DNA from: Mycteria americana
Lineage: Eukaryota; Chordata; Aves; Ciconiiformes; Ciconiidae
Length of the DNA: 64,000 bases
NCBI RefSeq assembly: GCF_035582795.1
Contig: NC_134371.1
Coordinates: forward strand, 50,261,001-50,325,000
Direction of reading: 5' to 3'
The notes beneath the pieces are model-generated. The model worked only from the letters and a program-made list of their open reading frames with translations, ran no database searches and was not told the origin of the DNA. Both the position numbers and the translations under genes were made by a program. Below, one piece after another: positions 1 to 14,600 of this stretch (position 1 is its first letter; each line of letters starts with the position of its first letter).

Positions 1-2304
1 ATATGGAAAAGGAAGGGAAACAAACTTTTTAAACTGGAGGCTGGTAGACAAATGAAGCCTGTAAACAAAGTATCTCTTATTTTGCAAGTGTGCAGGAGGG
101 CAGTAGTACTTCCTGCTTTCCTTCACAAGGGCAAATATGAATTAATGAAAAAGAAATGAAGTCTGTGGTGAATAATACTAACCAGTTTTAGGTATGATTA
201 TTGTGTTCCTCCTGAAACAGCTGAGGAAAAGATTCTTGTACTGTATTTCACTTGCTATAGGCCAAATAAACAGATTTAATTTCTTTGTCCAGAAATTACC
301 CTTTAATGAATGTTTTTAACTGGGAACCAGATTTGAATCATTAACTTTCAGAGTTTTTAATTAGTGATTTAATAGCTAGATGAAGTTTTGGCAGCCTGTA
401 GTTGGACTGTTAGGCCCTCTCCTTCCTCTTTCTCACCCCTCCTTTCAAAACAGTAATAATACGCTTTTCCTTCTTAAAATGTAACTGTTCCTACTCTACA
501 CTTGTTTTACCCTTCCACACTTCCTGTAGACTATTTTCCTTTAGCAAACCTTTAGGTTTGCTCACTGAATTTTATGACCCTTATCTAAGAATGTTTGCTG
601 GTGATAAAGTATTTCTATTAATGTTGTGTAAAAGGATGTAATAGAAATGAAGACTGTATTGGATAAAGGCAATGAGAACTTATGCTTGGAGAGCACAGGT
701 GGATATCTTCTGTGATGATAACTGACAGTGTAGGATTTCTGCATTCCTGATTGTCTTGTGCATAGAAGTGTATATAGCTTTTAAAGAAGTAATACCTTTA
801 ATTTAAAAGTTTTAAATTAAATTCAGGTGTTTAGTTTAAAATAAAATCAGCTTGTGTGACCTTTTCCATGATACAAATCCTAAGTTTGTTGCATGGAGAA
901 TAAATTAAAAAGCCAATATTTTGATTCTAACTGTCAGAAATATTATAATAGAAATATATACACTGAGATTTTACAAAGGAAATTTCAGAGGAAGTAGCAG
1001 AAGCGTTTTACAAGATCAAACATTAAACTTCAGTTTGCTCCAATTAATTCATGGTTTCTGATAGTTGATCATAGCTCTTGAAGTTAACATTCACTAGCTA
1101 AATATCAGTTTCAATGTGCATAGCACTGAAACTTTTCTCTTTGTGTCCAATTTCTGTATTTTTTCCAAAGAACTGTGAAATTTTTTCCAGCTGTATCCAG
1201 GCTTTAGTAACAGATCTGCAGTTCAAATGAACAACTTCATAACTTTATTTGTTATATTTATTGTTTTCCAGAAATCTCTCAGTGTGTTAATCCTCAAGCA
1301 TCCTATTTTTTTAATAGCTGTTCCCAAACCTCCTTTATAATTGTAATACACAGAGGTGAATGAAATGCTGAGTGAAAACTTCTACTATAGGTTTAGTCAA
1401 GAAATCTATCAACTAGATGCACAGAATGCATTCAACATAAGAGAATAGTACTTAATGGTACAGTTTTGATAACTGAGGCAACAGCAAAACTGTCCGCAAG
1501 AGATAAATATGACAGTGGAATAATTCCATAGCTAAACTTACAGTCAATCAATGTTTGGCACAATAACTACATGTGTCACTTAAAACATATTAGTGATATA
1601 AACAATGAAAACTTGTATTTTGTCAGTCTTAAGGTGTTTTTTTTTTAATGTATTGGCAATCAAATGATGAGAATTCTCCAACTTATTTACAATATCCCTG
1701 CTGGTTACTTCTTTCTGATGCTTAGTTTTACCTTGACTGACAGTATGAAATTTCAGTAACTTGGGTTCAACAACACTTCCTAGAAAATGGTCCTGCTGCA
1801 TGCTTCTCTCCACTTCCAAATCATGCAGTGTTACTTTTCTGGGCAGAAGCCTCTTAGGCTTCTGAGAACGTGTTTGCCACCTCAATTGCCGAAACATGCA
1901 TTTAGCCTTTTTCTGGAAATTTTGCAGAGGATTTTTTTTTTTTAAAGAAACTCAGTGAAACACTAGCTTTATTAAGCTGTAGTAACCTATTAATTTGTAT
2001 TCTCCTAGTGTAAGATCCCCTGTGTGAAGAGTTCTCATATTGATTGAGAAGTGGTGTTAATGCAGTAGCCCTAATCAATAGCTACATGTTTTGGTTAGTT
2101 TTTTTTTCTTAAAGGAGGAAGTGGAGCAGTGGAGAATCATAACTGCAGTGTCTCCATTCATCTTCATCCTTTACTGTCTACCTCAGTGTGTCTGCTCTGT
2201 CTATCTTTATGTGTCTAACCCATTTTCCTCTTTCACTGTTGCTATCTCAGGACAGGTCTGCTCTCTTGAACATGTGTCAGGTATAGGTTTCCAATTCTGT
2301 GGCT

Positions 2305-2364
2305 ACTTCAATAGAAGTATTCATACTTCAACAGAAGTATTAATACTACAACAGTAATAAGTAG
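2305..2364 (+). repeat. 20-bp imperfect tandem repeat, 3 copies
   Basis: Three adjacent 20-base units: acttcaatagaagtattcat, acttcaacagaagtattaat, actacaacagtaataagtag. The first two differ at two positions and the third is more diverged. Within CNN3 intron 1. Confidence 0.8.
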
Positions 2365-5300
2365 ACCTACTGACAGGTACAAACTAATGGTGATGCAGCC
2401 TATGTAGCATTGAGTTGACAGTTCATACCTAGGATACATCTCTTTTCATGATAAGCAGAGGCAAGTAGTTTGCCATGGAAACACTTCCCTTGCCAGCAAC
2501 TTGGATGTTAGCACCCCTGCCATCTGCTTAAAGCCTCCTGTGTTTGTCAGCCAAGCATTGCCCGTTCTGTGCACTTGCCCAAGCCCACGAACAAGGAGAC
2601 TTGCCTTCAGGAGCCCTTGCACAACCCCCACTAGGCAGGCATACCCTATATCCAGTTTCATTGTTCGGTAGCCCCCAGGTAGGTGAAATGAAACAAACCT
2701 GTGAAAGTGGCTACCCTAGTGACATCTGGCAGTTGTTGCTGTAAAACACTGACACAGGAGTTAATTTCTTTTTCCTCAATGGTTTAAATCTCCCATAAAC
2801 CTTGGCATGTCATTGCCAAGTTGACAGTTGTCTTTTGGAGTCCTCATGTGCCTCAAAACTGTTGCTTCGAACAGTAGACAGCCGTTCTTGAACTGAGGGA
2901 CATGTATCACTGCCCCGTGTTAAGCCCTGTGCGACAGATGTAATTTCCAGTTCTGTCTCTTGGCTTACACCATTTTTTCTAGGAGGAAGGTGATGAATGG
3001 CATGGCATAGCCGGGATTAGCTACCGCTGCCCCATGAACATCAAAGCACAGGGGGGACACTAGACCAGTCTGCTCCCCGACATGTGTGAGGACAGCACAG
3101 ATAAAGACTGCCAGTGCTGCTGCCAGCAAAGCATGGTGCCTAAGTAAATTAAGAGTGAGGATGTTTGCTGTGAACTTTTGTTACATTTAACCTTAGGAAC
3201 ACTGTCTGCACTTTCAAATTTAAAGCACTTTCTGTAAATTTATAAAATGTATTATAGTGACCTTGTTTCTGGTGGATTAATACATTTTTAGTAGAACTTA
3301 TACTAGTGATAGAAAAACATAAAACTTGCTGAGGTTAATGTTTAAGGGTGTGGGATAAGCATCAAGCCTTGCATCCTTTATGTGCAAGCTCACAGTATGC
3401 CTCCCATGGCCAGAACACCTCTGAAGAAAGCAAACTGAGTTTGACAGAGTCATGACAATTAAATGGGATTAGTAGTCTCAGAAAATAAGTTTAATTTGTA
3501 TTACAGTATTGCTCACTTGTTTAAATGTACAGATGAATATGCTTTTTGTGTGGTTTCAGAGTTAGCCTTAGTTTAAAATTTAGAGAAAAATACCTATTAT
3601 ATTTCTGTTGCTGTTGCAATACCCTTAAAAGATAGATGGATGCATGCATGGTTTTGGGATAATGGCACATCAGTGATTTTTTTTCTCACCTTAGCTTTTT
3701 TTGTAAGAGCATTAATTTGAAGGCTTTTTCTTACCTCTGAATAATTTGTAATTTGCCTTGGAGAATAAAGGATAGAAACTTCTCTGTACTCAGAATTGTT
3801 AGCTTCTGTAGCTACGTAACACTGTATACACTGCGCATCTGACACATCCTTTTAAGGCAAACTTTGTAGAGATTCCTGTCCCCTATGGAACTGTACAGGA
3901 AAGGCCTTCAGTAAAAACGGGCTTGAGGCCAGGACACGTAGGGCAATTCGAAACAGATTTTTTCTAAGTGAGATCATGTGAAAATCCTTCTTTTTTTCTT
4001 TAAGAGGGCTCTTTTGCTTAAAAATGCTTTTTGTAAGTATCTGATTCTAAACAACTGTTAACCTGTATAGCTATATTCAGCAGCAAATGCTCTCTTTTGG
4101 GTAAATATTTTTGGGTTTGCAGTAATGCCTCAGAGTAACTTATGTTGTTGTTTCAATTTCGTGGGATTTAATTACAGTGTTTTTCTCAAAAACAGTTTTG
4201 ACTTTCTTCAGGTGGGTGGTTCTGTGTTTGCATTTTTTTTCTTTAAAAGAAACAAACAAAAAAACCCCTCAACAACCCTTCCCCTCCCCCCCACAGTGCA
4301 GAGTTTTGTAGATATTAGGAGGGGAGACATAATTAATCTACTTATTGCTTATATAAAACCATCTCTTACCTGAAGCAGATATGATTCTGGATGTATAAAT
4401 TACAAAGACTTGAAGGCGTTAGTCACAGTGGAGGAGCTGGCAGCGAGAGGAGACCATTACAGCGAGGCATGAAGCGCTGCTGTCACAGCTACGGTCTAGT
4501 GCCCTGCTTGGACTCTCACCAAACTGCCTTACCCAGTCCCAGCAGCTGGGCCAAGCATGCTTTAAGCCTTGGGAGTCTGAACTGCCTCTGGTCACTGACC
4601 CTCACTCCCTCCTGGAAACTGGACTTTAACCGTTTGATGCCTTTGCTGCTTCCCTTCCAAGTCTTGACCTGGTCTTCTGGGGTCTAAACGGGAGTTTTCT
4701 TGATGACTTTGTTTAGGCAGACATTCTTTTGGTTACAGAGTAATCTTTAAAGAGGTATAGTGAAGTGAAACTGTAGGTGCCTTGTGCGTACACCCTGCAG
4801 GACTTGAGTACCAAGTCTTTTCCTAGATTTGGGCAAAAACTAAGTATTTCTGCACTTCCTTGCCTTCGTTTCCTTGCTGTTCTGAAATGCTTTCATGAAG
4901 CTGGGATCTGATTTACTGCATCAAGTCCTAGCTGGCTGAATTATAGATAGATTCTAAACAAGTCTTCCTACCCTACTTTGAATGTTTGGACCATGGCTGT
5001 TCCCAGAGTAAAACCGGACGTTACTACTATAAAAACCTTACTTTGCTTTCCTGCTAAGAAAGCTCTCCTGTTACATTGCTTTCCTGTTGATATTTCCACT
5101 ACTACAGCCTCATATTTATAGACAGAGAGCATTATCTTAGTATTCCTGCTTTTGCTTGAATAAGAGTAATTTAATTGAAGAGTATTTTTCTGTTGTCTCT
5201 AATCAATTGACTAGGCTAGAAGCCTTGCCAGCAAAAGATAAGGCATAACAGACACCTGCATTTGGGAAGGGATTTGGTAATATTCAAATGTTCATGGTGA

Positions 5301-8300
5301 AAGCCAGCTCTTACCTCGCTGCTAATGGGGGCCCCACCAGAACATTTCCCTTCTGTGCTGAGCATGGACAGAGCACAACTCGGAGCTCAGGCCAGCACCC
5401 ACCAAGCAGAAGGATGCGCTGGAGCAGGACCTGGAGCAGTACTGTGGCTCCTGTTGAGATTCCCACCGCCTGACCAGCCCAAACTGCCACTGCTTTATAA
5501 CACTTAACTTTATAACTCTGCGTGGGATCAGTTTGAAGTTAGGTTGCATATTGTATCTGAAAGTTGATACAGTGTTAAGTCAATGAAGCATATGTAGTTC
5601 AGACACATATCTAGTGTTCTAAAACTGAATGTTCTTTGCTTATTTTTGCAAGAAGTTGTTCCCTTACCTTGCTGACATCATTGCATTAATCATGCCCCAA
5701 TAAAAGTAAAAAGTACAAGTAACTTTCTAAGAAAATAAAGACTTGCCTTTTTACTGTGGTCTGTCTTGATAGCATCCTTTATCATTAATAAAGGATGGTA
5801 TGAAAATGTTTGTGATATGGAAAGGTACTTATATTTGAAAGAATCTAGCAAGTTTTAATAAAAAGAATTAACAAAAAAGCTGTGAGATTAAACATCACAG
5901 ATAAAGAACTGGTCTTTGAATGGATGGAAAAGAATTGGAACAAAACATAACTAACAAAGTTAGAGTTCAGTCAGGGCACCCAAGCATTTTGTTCTGCAGA
6001 AGAATGGAACCTTAAATAATAGAAGATTGAGACCTCTCTCACACTTCATTTGCAATACAGCATTGCCCACACATACTGCTGCTTGTGTATTTCAAACCTA
6101 CAGTGAATTCAGGTGTGCAGCATAGTGAGACTACAACTTACCTTGTGGTATCCAGAGTTTTGGATGCAGTGCATATGTGCATCCCCTACCTGCCTTTGGC
6201 AGTGCTAACTGTTCTTCCTGCACTTGCTTAAGTGCTGAAAAATGTTGATTTAGAAGTTACTACAGTGTTTAACCAGAACCTCTTACTTAGGAGTTTGACT
6301 GTCTTTCCTACTTCAGCAGTAGTACTTTCTTTTGTATTCAGTATAAGCTTCAGTATAGCAGGCTTATGGCTCGATTTTTACATAACTTAAACTACACTTT
6401 CATTAAATAAAAGGTTGAGCTAAAAATTCATCTAATCATAAACTTTAAAAAAAAAAAAATACGTCCAGCTGTCTGCCATACAGATTTTATGATTTATATA
6501 GAAGTGCCTATAGGAACTATGTAAATTTCAAATACTCTGTCTTACTTTTCTTAGACTTTCTTCAGTAATCTTCTAAATTTCAATTGTAGGCCTTTAAAGA
6601 TGGATATTATTACAAAATCAAGTAAACATTTTCTAATGTGTTTGTGGTCATGACTTTTTTAAAATAACACATTAATTGTAGATCATATTCTTCTTATAAC
6701 TTTTATGTGGTTAAAGCACAACTTGCCTGGGGGGCCATATCAAAAATATTTTTTGATGTTTCCTGGAATATAATTAACATTGTGTGTCACCTACTGAACT
6801 TTACCTGGTCAGAGATATACCCAGGAAGGGGTGGGGTGGGGTGGTGGAGGGCAGGGAGCAGCAGAAGCATATTACTATGTTTCATTCGTTGTGCTGAATT
6901 CATTCTTCCCATTTTTTTTGAGGTGGTAAAGCAAAACAGTAGCATGAAGCAGGTGATAGGCAAGATCTTCTAAAGCTTAGGGTGTGAAATCTGCATTTCT
7001 TGTGCTTCTGCTAAGAAAACTAGATATGAGGAAAATTACCTTAACCAGAAAAATGTGCTGTATGTGAATTCAGAGATTTTGATCTGCTACCTGTATGAAA
7101 TATGTACCTAGGAAGACTTTGCTATCTAGTAGAAGCTAAGGAACTTCTCAAGAAATCACGTCTTTCACCTAAATTACAAAACCCACAGATTGAATAATTT
7201 TGTGCAAGGATGAAGTGGTAAGAATGAAAGAAATCTGTATTTTTCCTTATGAATACTTATCACAGGCACCTCAGTTAGCCTGTTCAGCTAATGTGAGTTC
7301 ATGGAATTAAATCGGAGCAGGCTGACAGGCGACCAAATACAATCAGAGCAGTCAGTGGGAAACACTGAGCACTGGGAAATGCCTGTTACCTTCGGACCTG
7401 CCATGTCATCTGGTTCGTTTTTCAGTCAAGCCTATGCCTGGGATCACAAGTGGCAGTGAACAGTCAAGTGTCTGAGCTTATTGGGTGGGAGGAATGGAGG
7501 TGTGAAAGCAGCAGAGTCTTGAGGTTTACCTTTGAAAAAGGTACTGAGAAAATGCAGCATGGACTGTGCCTTTGCTGGAGAGGCAGAGGGAATGTGCATT
7601 TTGAGTAACATTTAGCAAAGCTTGCACTGACAGACTTCAGTTTTCTTTAGCTAACTTTTTTTGAGAGGTATGTTTGAATTACTAATTAGCCACTTGCTAC
7701 TGTAAAACACAATCCCTTTTCTTGGTAAGTGAACAGGGTTTGAAGAGAAGAAAAAAGGTGTGGAGAGAGACTCAGACTAAAATAATCAGATTTTGTGGTC
7801 CTATTTGGAAGGCTAAGTTGGAAGACTTGTCAACACAGTTGGGCCTTGGGGAAGGGCTACAGAGTCACAATACAGTTTGCTTGTAACATGACATATTTTA
7901 AAAGCTGTTCTATTGGGGGAAAAATAAGTAAACTTGAAAGAATATATAATTTCCTGGATTGCTGTAGTAGCAATAGATGAGAAGAGTACTCTCAGAAAGA
8001 TACAATGGTCATTGATGTTACTATTTCTGTTTGCAGGCTTGGTCTAGCCTCTGAGAACTACTATTCCACCAGAGTTATAGTAGAAGTTGTCTCAGGAGAC
8101 GCTTCCTGGGTTACTACTAGGAAAACTAGGTTGTTTTCAGATTTGTTGGGGTTTTTTTTTTGCTGTTTATGCACCACATCATTCTGTTAGATTATATTTT
8201 TTTTTCCCCACAAAACAAGATCAACTAGGTATTACTGAAGTCTGTCAGTACAGCAGGTTACCAATATTTTCAGTGCAGCACTCAGCACATTGTTTCAGAA

Positions 8301-11300
8301 GACGTCACTGCCAGTGATGTCAGAGCCTGCCCAGATTTGCTGTGTCATACCAGAGCTCAAGCCAGTCATACTGGGGGTGGGTTTCAAAGCAAGGAGAATC
8401 TGTTCTTCTCAGGGAGTAACAGGCTTTTGTTCACTGGGTTGGATCAACACTGTCTTAGCTGAGAAGAAACTTCATATCCCAGTGCTTTTTTAAATGAAAA
8501 CAGCAATGATGTCAAGTAATAGGTAGTGAATATTACTGAAACCACGTTCTGCAAAGAAATTTAAACTGTTCAGCAATATACAGACTAAAGATACAGTGCA
8601 AAGGGACTTGATATCAAGAAGTATAATGTATGGTGGCAGGACCAGAAGGTGCTACAGTTGAAAGCGGAAGCTGACGACTATGGAGAATTGGAGTTATAAG
8701 CCAGAAAACTGTGACTGACAAGAAAAAGTCAGGACAAGAAATGTGAGAAAAACTGTGAGAACAGATTTGAATGGGTGAGAGTGTTGCAGTAATACAGCTG
8801 CAGAGAATGAGAGGGAACCGCTATTCAGTCCAAGGGCAGGCATACATCTGAGTTGTTAGTGCACTCTGAGGGAAGAGATGGTGGTGGTTGCTTCTTGAAT
8901 AGTTCGCAAGCTGTCACAAAATCATACTGGACAGCCAGGGAGTAGAACACTTAGTTCTTCCAGCCTGCTGATCTGGCAACAAACGCCGTGCATGACTACA
9001 GGTATCTTACTTGTAAGATGACTTGGAAACTTTGAGGCATGACCTGTCCTTACTTCACAGAGTTTAAACTGGTGCTGATAGGAAGAGTGCCAGGAATTTG
9101 GGATTAATGCTCATCCATCCCTCCTTTAAAGATTGTAGCCTAAATTTTGATTTACAGAGAAGACAGTGAGATGTTGGCAAGTTATCAATTATGCTACACA
9201 TAAAATAATTACACATAAAATACTGTTGAATATTAAATAAAATAGATACAGCTGTAAAATTTTTGTGCTAAGTAGTGTAGTGTGATATAGTGAGATCTTT
9301 CAATATTAGTGTTAACACAGTATGTTCTCTGCGTTTCTGTACAACAGTCCATAATGACAGAAAAAAATACATGTTCAAATACCAGAGCAAACTTAATGGT
9401 GGCTTTCAGTTTTTGAAGTACTTTCCCCTTTGGTTTTCATCTAGATTTTTACATTCCCTTTGCCTTTGGGTTTCTCCTGCACAAACATGCCTCCTCTGAC
9501 ATTTGCTTTTGCACGCAGTCCTGGTCAACATAGTGAAATTAACAGGGAATTTTAATTTGTCCTTATGATGAAAGGTTATTGGGCTGGTAGCTCAAATGGC
9601 AAGAAGCTCCACTTGACAATAATCTTAGCACCCTGTCACTCCCTCTTCTCACCCACTTTCAGTAAAAATCAAAACCTTGTATTTTCCCCACTGTCTTAGG
9701 TTCTCTGTCTCCACTTAAAGGGTATGCTCTTTATTTATTCTATGACTAAATAACCACTGTGTTGGCAGACAACTAGAACTGTCCTGCAGAAAAATACTGA
9801 TTATGTCCTTGTCACTCTCACTCACCTCTGAAGCTGAACATTAGGTATATACAGTAATCTGTTTACACCATAGAATTTTTACCAGAAAGTTTTAACTGAG
9901 TTGTATAATTAAAAAAAAAAAAAAAAATCTAGAAAACCTTCCTTCCTGCTTATGAGAAGAACGGTTACCGTTCTGTGCCTTTTTCTTGGTCATTGGCATA
10001 ACCAGTAAGCTCTTAACACTTTTTGGGCCCAGACACTTTGCTGTGTATATTTTAGATGTGAGATTCAGAACTGTGTTCCAGAACAGCAGGTGATGAACAG
10101 AATGGGGCAGCTCAGGTGCCAGTAGCTGGAATTCTGGATAATAATTTGGGACTGGCTAGGTAATCTGTCTCACTCCTGCTTCTGAGGAGTAAGGGCTTCT
10201 GAGAGCTTCTGCCTTGATACCAGGAGATAATTATGCTTTCATCTTTCCCCATACTATCATAAAGCCTTAAAAAGGGGAGGGGAAAGATCTCATCGCAAAC
10301 TAGTGCTGAGCAAATGATAAAGAAGTATCAGCATTGGTGTCTTTGGCCTCTGCAAGACAAACTGGTTCTGAGGGTAGTACTTACTTCAATGCAAAGGATG
10401 TTTGTAGGCACCACCGAAACTGTAAGAATTCAGTTTCACTCTGTTCCAAGCTAATAAAAATGGAAAAGTTGATATAGGAACAAATTGCTGCTTAAAATTT
10501 AAACTGTACAACTTTAGGTCTTAAAAGCTGGAATTTTCATTTAGTTATCTTTATTTGCTTTCAGTAGTTTATGACCTAAATGTGTAAAAGTAATATTAAA
10601 ACCCCTGGCTAGACCTGGATTAAATTCAGTATGAGATGAATATGCTCCCACACTTATTAGAAATCCAGTAAGCTTTATCTACTTGATCTTTTTTTGACTG
10701 AAAAATCAGTCATTTTGTGTCACTTTAAGCAAGGATATGGGCCACCCCAAATTTCTCCCTGTGAAGAATATTAAGATCTAAAACTTAGGGCTTTGTTTAT
10801 TTTTCTGTTCACCTTGGTGAAAAAGTATGTGTGTAACCTCTTTGTATACTATCTTGGAGTAAAGTCCTGGGTATTTCTCTTTCTGTACATGGCCCTGTAC
10901 TTTATTTACCTTGGAAAACAGTGACATACAACCTATTCTGCTGCACTTTTATATGTATATAAATCTTGGGTTTTGTTGACAAACACAGTTCCTGTGATAG
11001 AGTTCTTCACTCACTTTAACAAGCACATGCTTTTATTGTTAAAGCTTTTGACCAGAGAGCAGTTTCTTCAAATGCTTACTAGTAGTTTAAATTTAGCGTG
11101 CTGCACATTAAACATCTGACCACTGCTGTGGGGGCATAAAGCCTGAAGCTTTAGTCAAAAGTTTAATCAGAACTAAGAATTGCGAGCTGTTGTGACATGA
11201 TGGGTAACTTTGAAAGTTACATCTTTTATACCTGCTTTTTACCTTACGAAGCTTTCTGTTTGTTAGTTCCAGTGACTGTAAAAAGCTATGCAGTGTGCTT

Positions 11301-11646
11301 AAACTCTTTCTTGAGATACTCTTACAGTATTTTTCCGGAGTAGCAGCAAAATAGACAGCTGAACTCTTAAACTGGAGATTTGGCATATATGTAGCCCTTA
11401 GTGTACAGTGTGTACTGTGTAATTTGGAAAAGATTAGTATAAAAGGACAACTGAAAGTCCATATGATATCATTTATGGTGTGAAACACTGGTTAACATCA
11501 TCACTCAAACTTAGCATGCTACAGGCACACTGAGTAACTTTAATGATCTGTCTGTGTCCCTTGAAGTTGGCCAGCGTAACTTCATTTGTTTCCAGGAATC
11601 CATACACTTGATAAAAACAGTGATGACTGCTGTTCTTGTACTACAG

Positions 11647-11649
<3 letters not shown>

Positions 11650-11677
<28 letters not shown>
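11650..11677 (+). repeat. G28 homopolymer
   Basis: Uninterrupted run of 28 G on the CNN3 sense strand in intron 1. It could form G-quadruplex DNA or RNA. The exact length is uncertain, because such runs are prone to sequencing and assembly error. Confidence 0.9.
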
Positions 11678-14600
11678 AGTAGATATGGAAGCCAATAAGA
11701 GTGAGAACCCTAAAGACTTCTGTAAGTGTGGCTATTTTAATCTTTCTTGGCAAGCATATCAAAGAAAAAAAAATGGCAAAAATTTTCCTCATTTAATACT
11801 AAGTGCATTCCATATTTGAGATTACAACTGAGCTGAATATTAAATTGCTACCCCCATTGCTTGGGGAACTTAGAACTAATCGGATGGAATTTTATCACTT
11901 CTGCTGAAAAATATTTACTTTATGTTGGAGTACTTTCACATGTGTTCAAATCTTGAGTTTTTCAAGAGGTTTTAAAGTGTCTTAGGGTATCACTACTGTG
12001 CTTGTCTAGAGATAGGAAATAAAAAAAGCTTATACAAGTGAGGAAACTTGTCTTATTGCCACTGAAAGCATTACTATTAAATCTGCTGATTCTCTGAATT
12101 GTCTTCACTACTGTACTGTTTGACTTAAATATGGTAAAGTTTTTGTTTTGATTTTTGAAATGGTGGGAAACTAGGTTACAAAAAGTGAAGTGTGGTGATA
12201 GTTTCTTTGAAAATTATACTCAATCCATCTGAAAAGCTAAAGACATGAAAACTTAAGAATCTGGTTTTAAGCATGTGACAAGAAGGGGTTGAACAGGGAG
12301 GGTGACAGGTCGGGTACTACCAGAAGTGAGGCATTATGCTTACTTTGAATTCTTAGCTCTTTTACTCCCGATGGCACAACCAGAAGTTATATAGAAGTTA
12401 TGTAGCGCTAAGTTAGTGAATACTTCATATTTTCCACGTGTCTGTCAGAGTTGTTCCAGTTTTCCTTTGACTGCTATCTACGAGGGGAAGTTGGAAGCTT
12501 TGATATAAATGAAAAAATTTTATGGCTTTTTCCATTACTACTAATCAACATGCCAACATTTGATCCTTTATAAGTACTGAACTTTCATGGAAGATACTTA
12601 AATGTTACAAGTTCACAGCAAAAGAAAACATCATCTACTAAAGATGAAAGCAGTAGCTAAGCAGCTTCATTCAAAGTATTCATCACTGGTGCCATGAAAA
12701 AAGCTATGGTTTCAGAACGCTGTAGAAAAGATTCAATTGTTGCAATGGATATAAAGATTTTAGAAAAGTTTAAAACCAGATAGCAGGAAGCCAGCTGAGA
12801 GAGGGTCTGATCTTTAAAATGTGTCTCTTGCTGGCATGATCACAGACTTAATTTCCTCTTTAAAAAAAAAAAGTGATTAGCAGTACTTAAAAATAAATGA
12901 AGTTGCAGAAAAATTAGTTGTGGAAAGACAATTCCAGTTGTATTCCAGACAATTCCAACTGCAGGATGGCTAAACTATGACTTAGCATTTTCTTTAAGCT
13001 ACACTGAAATAGAAACCGCCTGAATTTTCAGAAAGCATTATGTTTGTTACATTTATAACTAAAGAATTGTGGAAGAGATTAGCTTAAACCCCGCTCTGCA
13101 CCCACATGCATGTTAGAACAGTGATTTTAACATAGCATGAACTGTCAACATACAAATGACCAGCCCAAATTGTCTGCTCTCTTCTAACTGGACAATCGGA
13201 ACATACTAAGTTCTGGCCTTTCTACAAATCCTGTTTTTCCTTTTGAACTGGGGTACAGAAATGTATTATCTACTGTATGTCTTGTCTGTACATGTCACGT
13301 AGGATTTTGTGGGTGAGATCACTTTTGTAAGATCTCTGTAGGTTCTGTAATGTGTAATAAGAGTATGATGCAATGTTTCATTCTTCTGGGGATGTTTTGG
13401 CATCTTTCTCCTTTGCACAATTACTTACTTTCACACAAAATACTTGACTCAGTCATGTCCAAGACTGCAGCTCTTCTATAAGTTTGAACAAGCTAGTTGA
13501 GTTCTGCCAAATGTTCTGGGGGAGACAAATTAAGGCTGTGATCACATAAGCCTTGTTTCCATAGGAAATAAAAATAGCCATGAAAAGTAATTTGTAAGCT
13601 AATCACCAGGTGAGGAAGGAGAAAGATGATAACCAGTTTCCTCATACACCATTTTCAAGATGCTAACCTTTCTGGTAGCCCCTCAGAAAAGGGGCTATCC
13701 ACCCTTTACTGTTACTAACATCACTGTAAACAAAGAATGTGGTTGCACTGCTTTGCAGCAGCTTCCTCTGTGGAGCTGTGAACTTCAGCTAGCTTTTCTA
13801 GTCTGCTTCTCATCTAGCTATCTAGTATCCAAAAGGTGTGATTAAAAAAAAAAATAGTATTTTCCTCACACTAGGCAGTATTACCTGAGCTTTCATCCTT
13901 TTTTCTTCAATATAAAAAGGGGTATCTTGATTATTTTAGACCAGCATTGGTCTAAGCACTGAAGTACTTGTTATCTTGTGCAGAATATTGCACAAAATTT
14001 TACACCTTAATCAAGATCTGAATAAGAGAATGGGTTAGGCCATTATCTTGATCTGTAACTAAGGCACCATAGCACCACTAGTACAAATAGTCTAAGGAAA
14101 ATAAGTATTACTCAGACAAGTTTTTGAAGTAAAGCCAGATATACAGGAATTTTCCATTCCCCTTCAAAGAAAAATAGAGAACAGAATACTGTAATTTTTA
14201 GTTTGGTCAGTTTGGAGTTGGGGATTACTAATGCTAGCCAAAATGTAGCAATTGCCTCTATCCAAGTAATTCAGATAGGTTGCAATTATAATCTCATGCA
14301 GTATAAATAGCTGCTAATATCTGGCCTTTCTGGGCTGAAGTCTAAGACTATACGTAAAAAGTCTGAAATTTACATTTTGATCTGAATGTTAATGGCTTTA
14401 CATGAGTTTCTTGTTAGGAATTTGTAAGTAACTGGTAGTAGCTGAGCTGATTTTCCATTAGTTAGAAATACTGCAAGTACATTCTGTGCTTGCCTGTCAG
14501 GTTTCTCACAGTAGCTCCCTCATTCCCTGTCTTGCTCACTGACCCATGCGGGACAACTTCTAATGAAGGTGGAAAAGCATTGCCAACCTCCGCACTGGTG

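Noticed and set aside
11108-11488. 126-codon minus-strand ORF in CNN3 intron 1
   Set aside because: Low-complexity composition and no family similarity that I can see; length is not exceptional for 15 kb.
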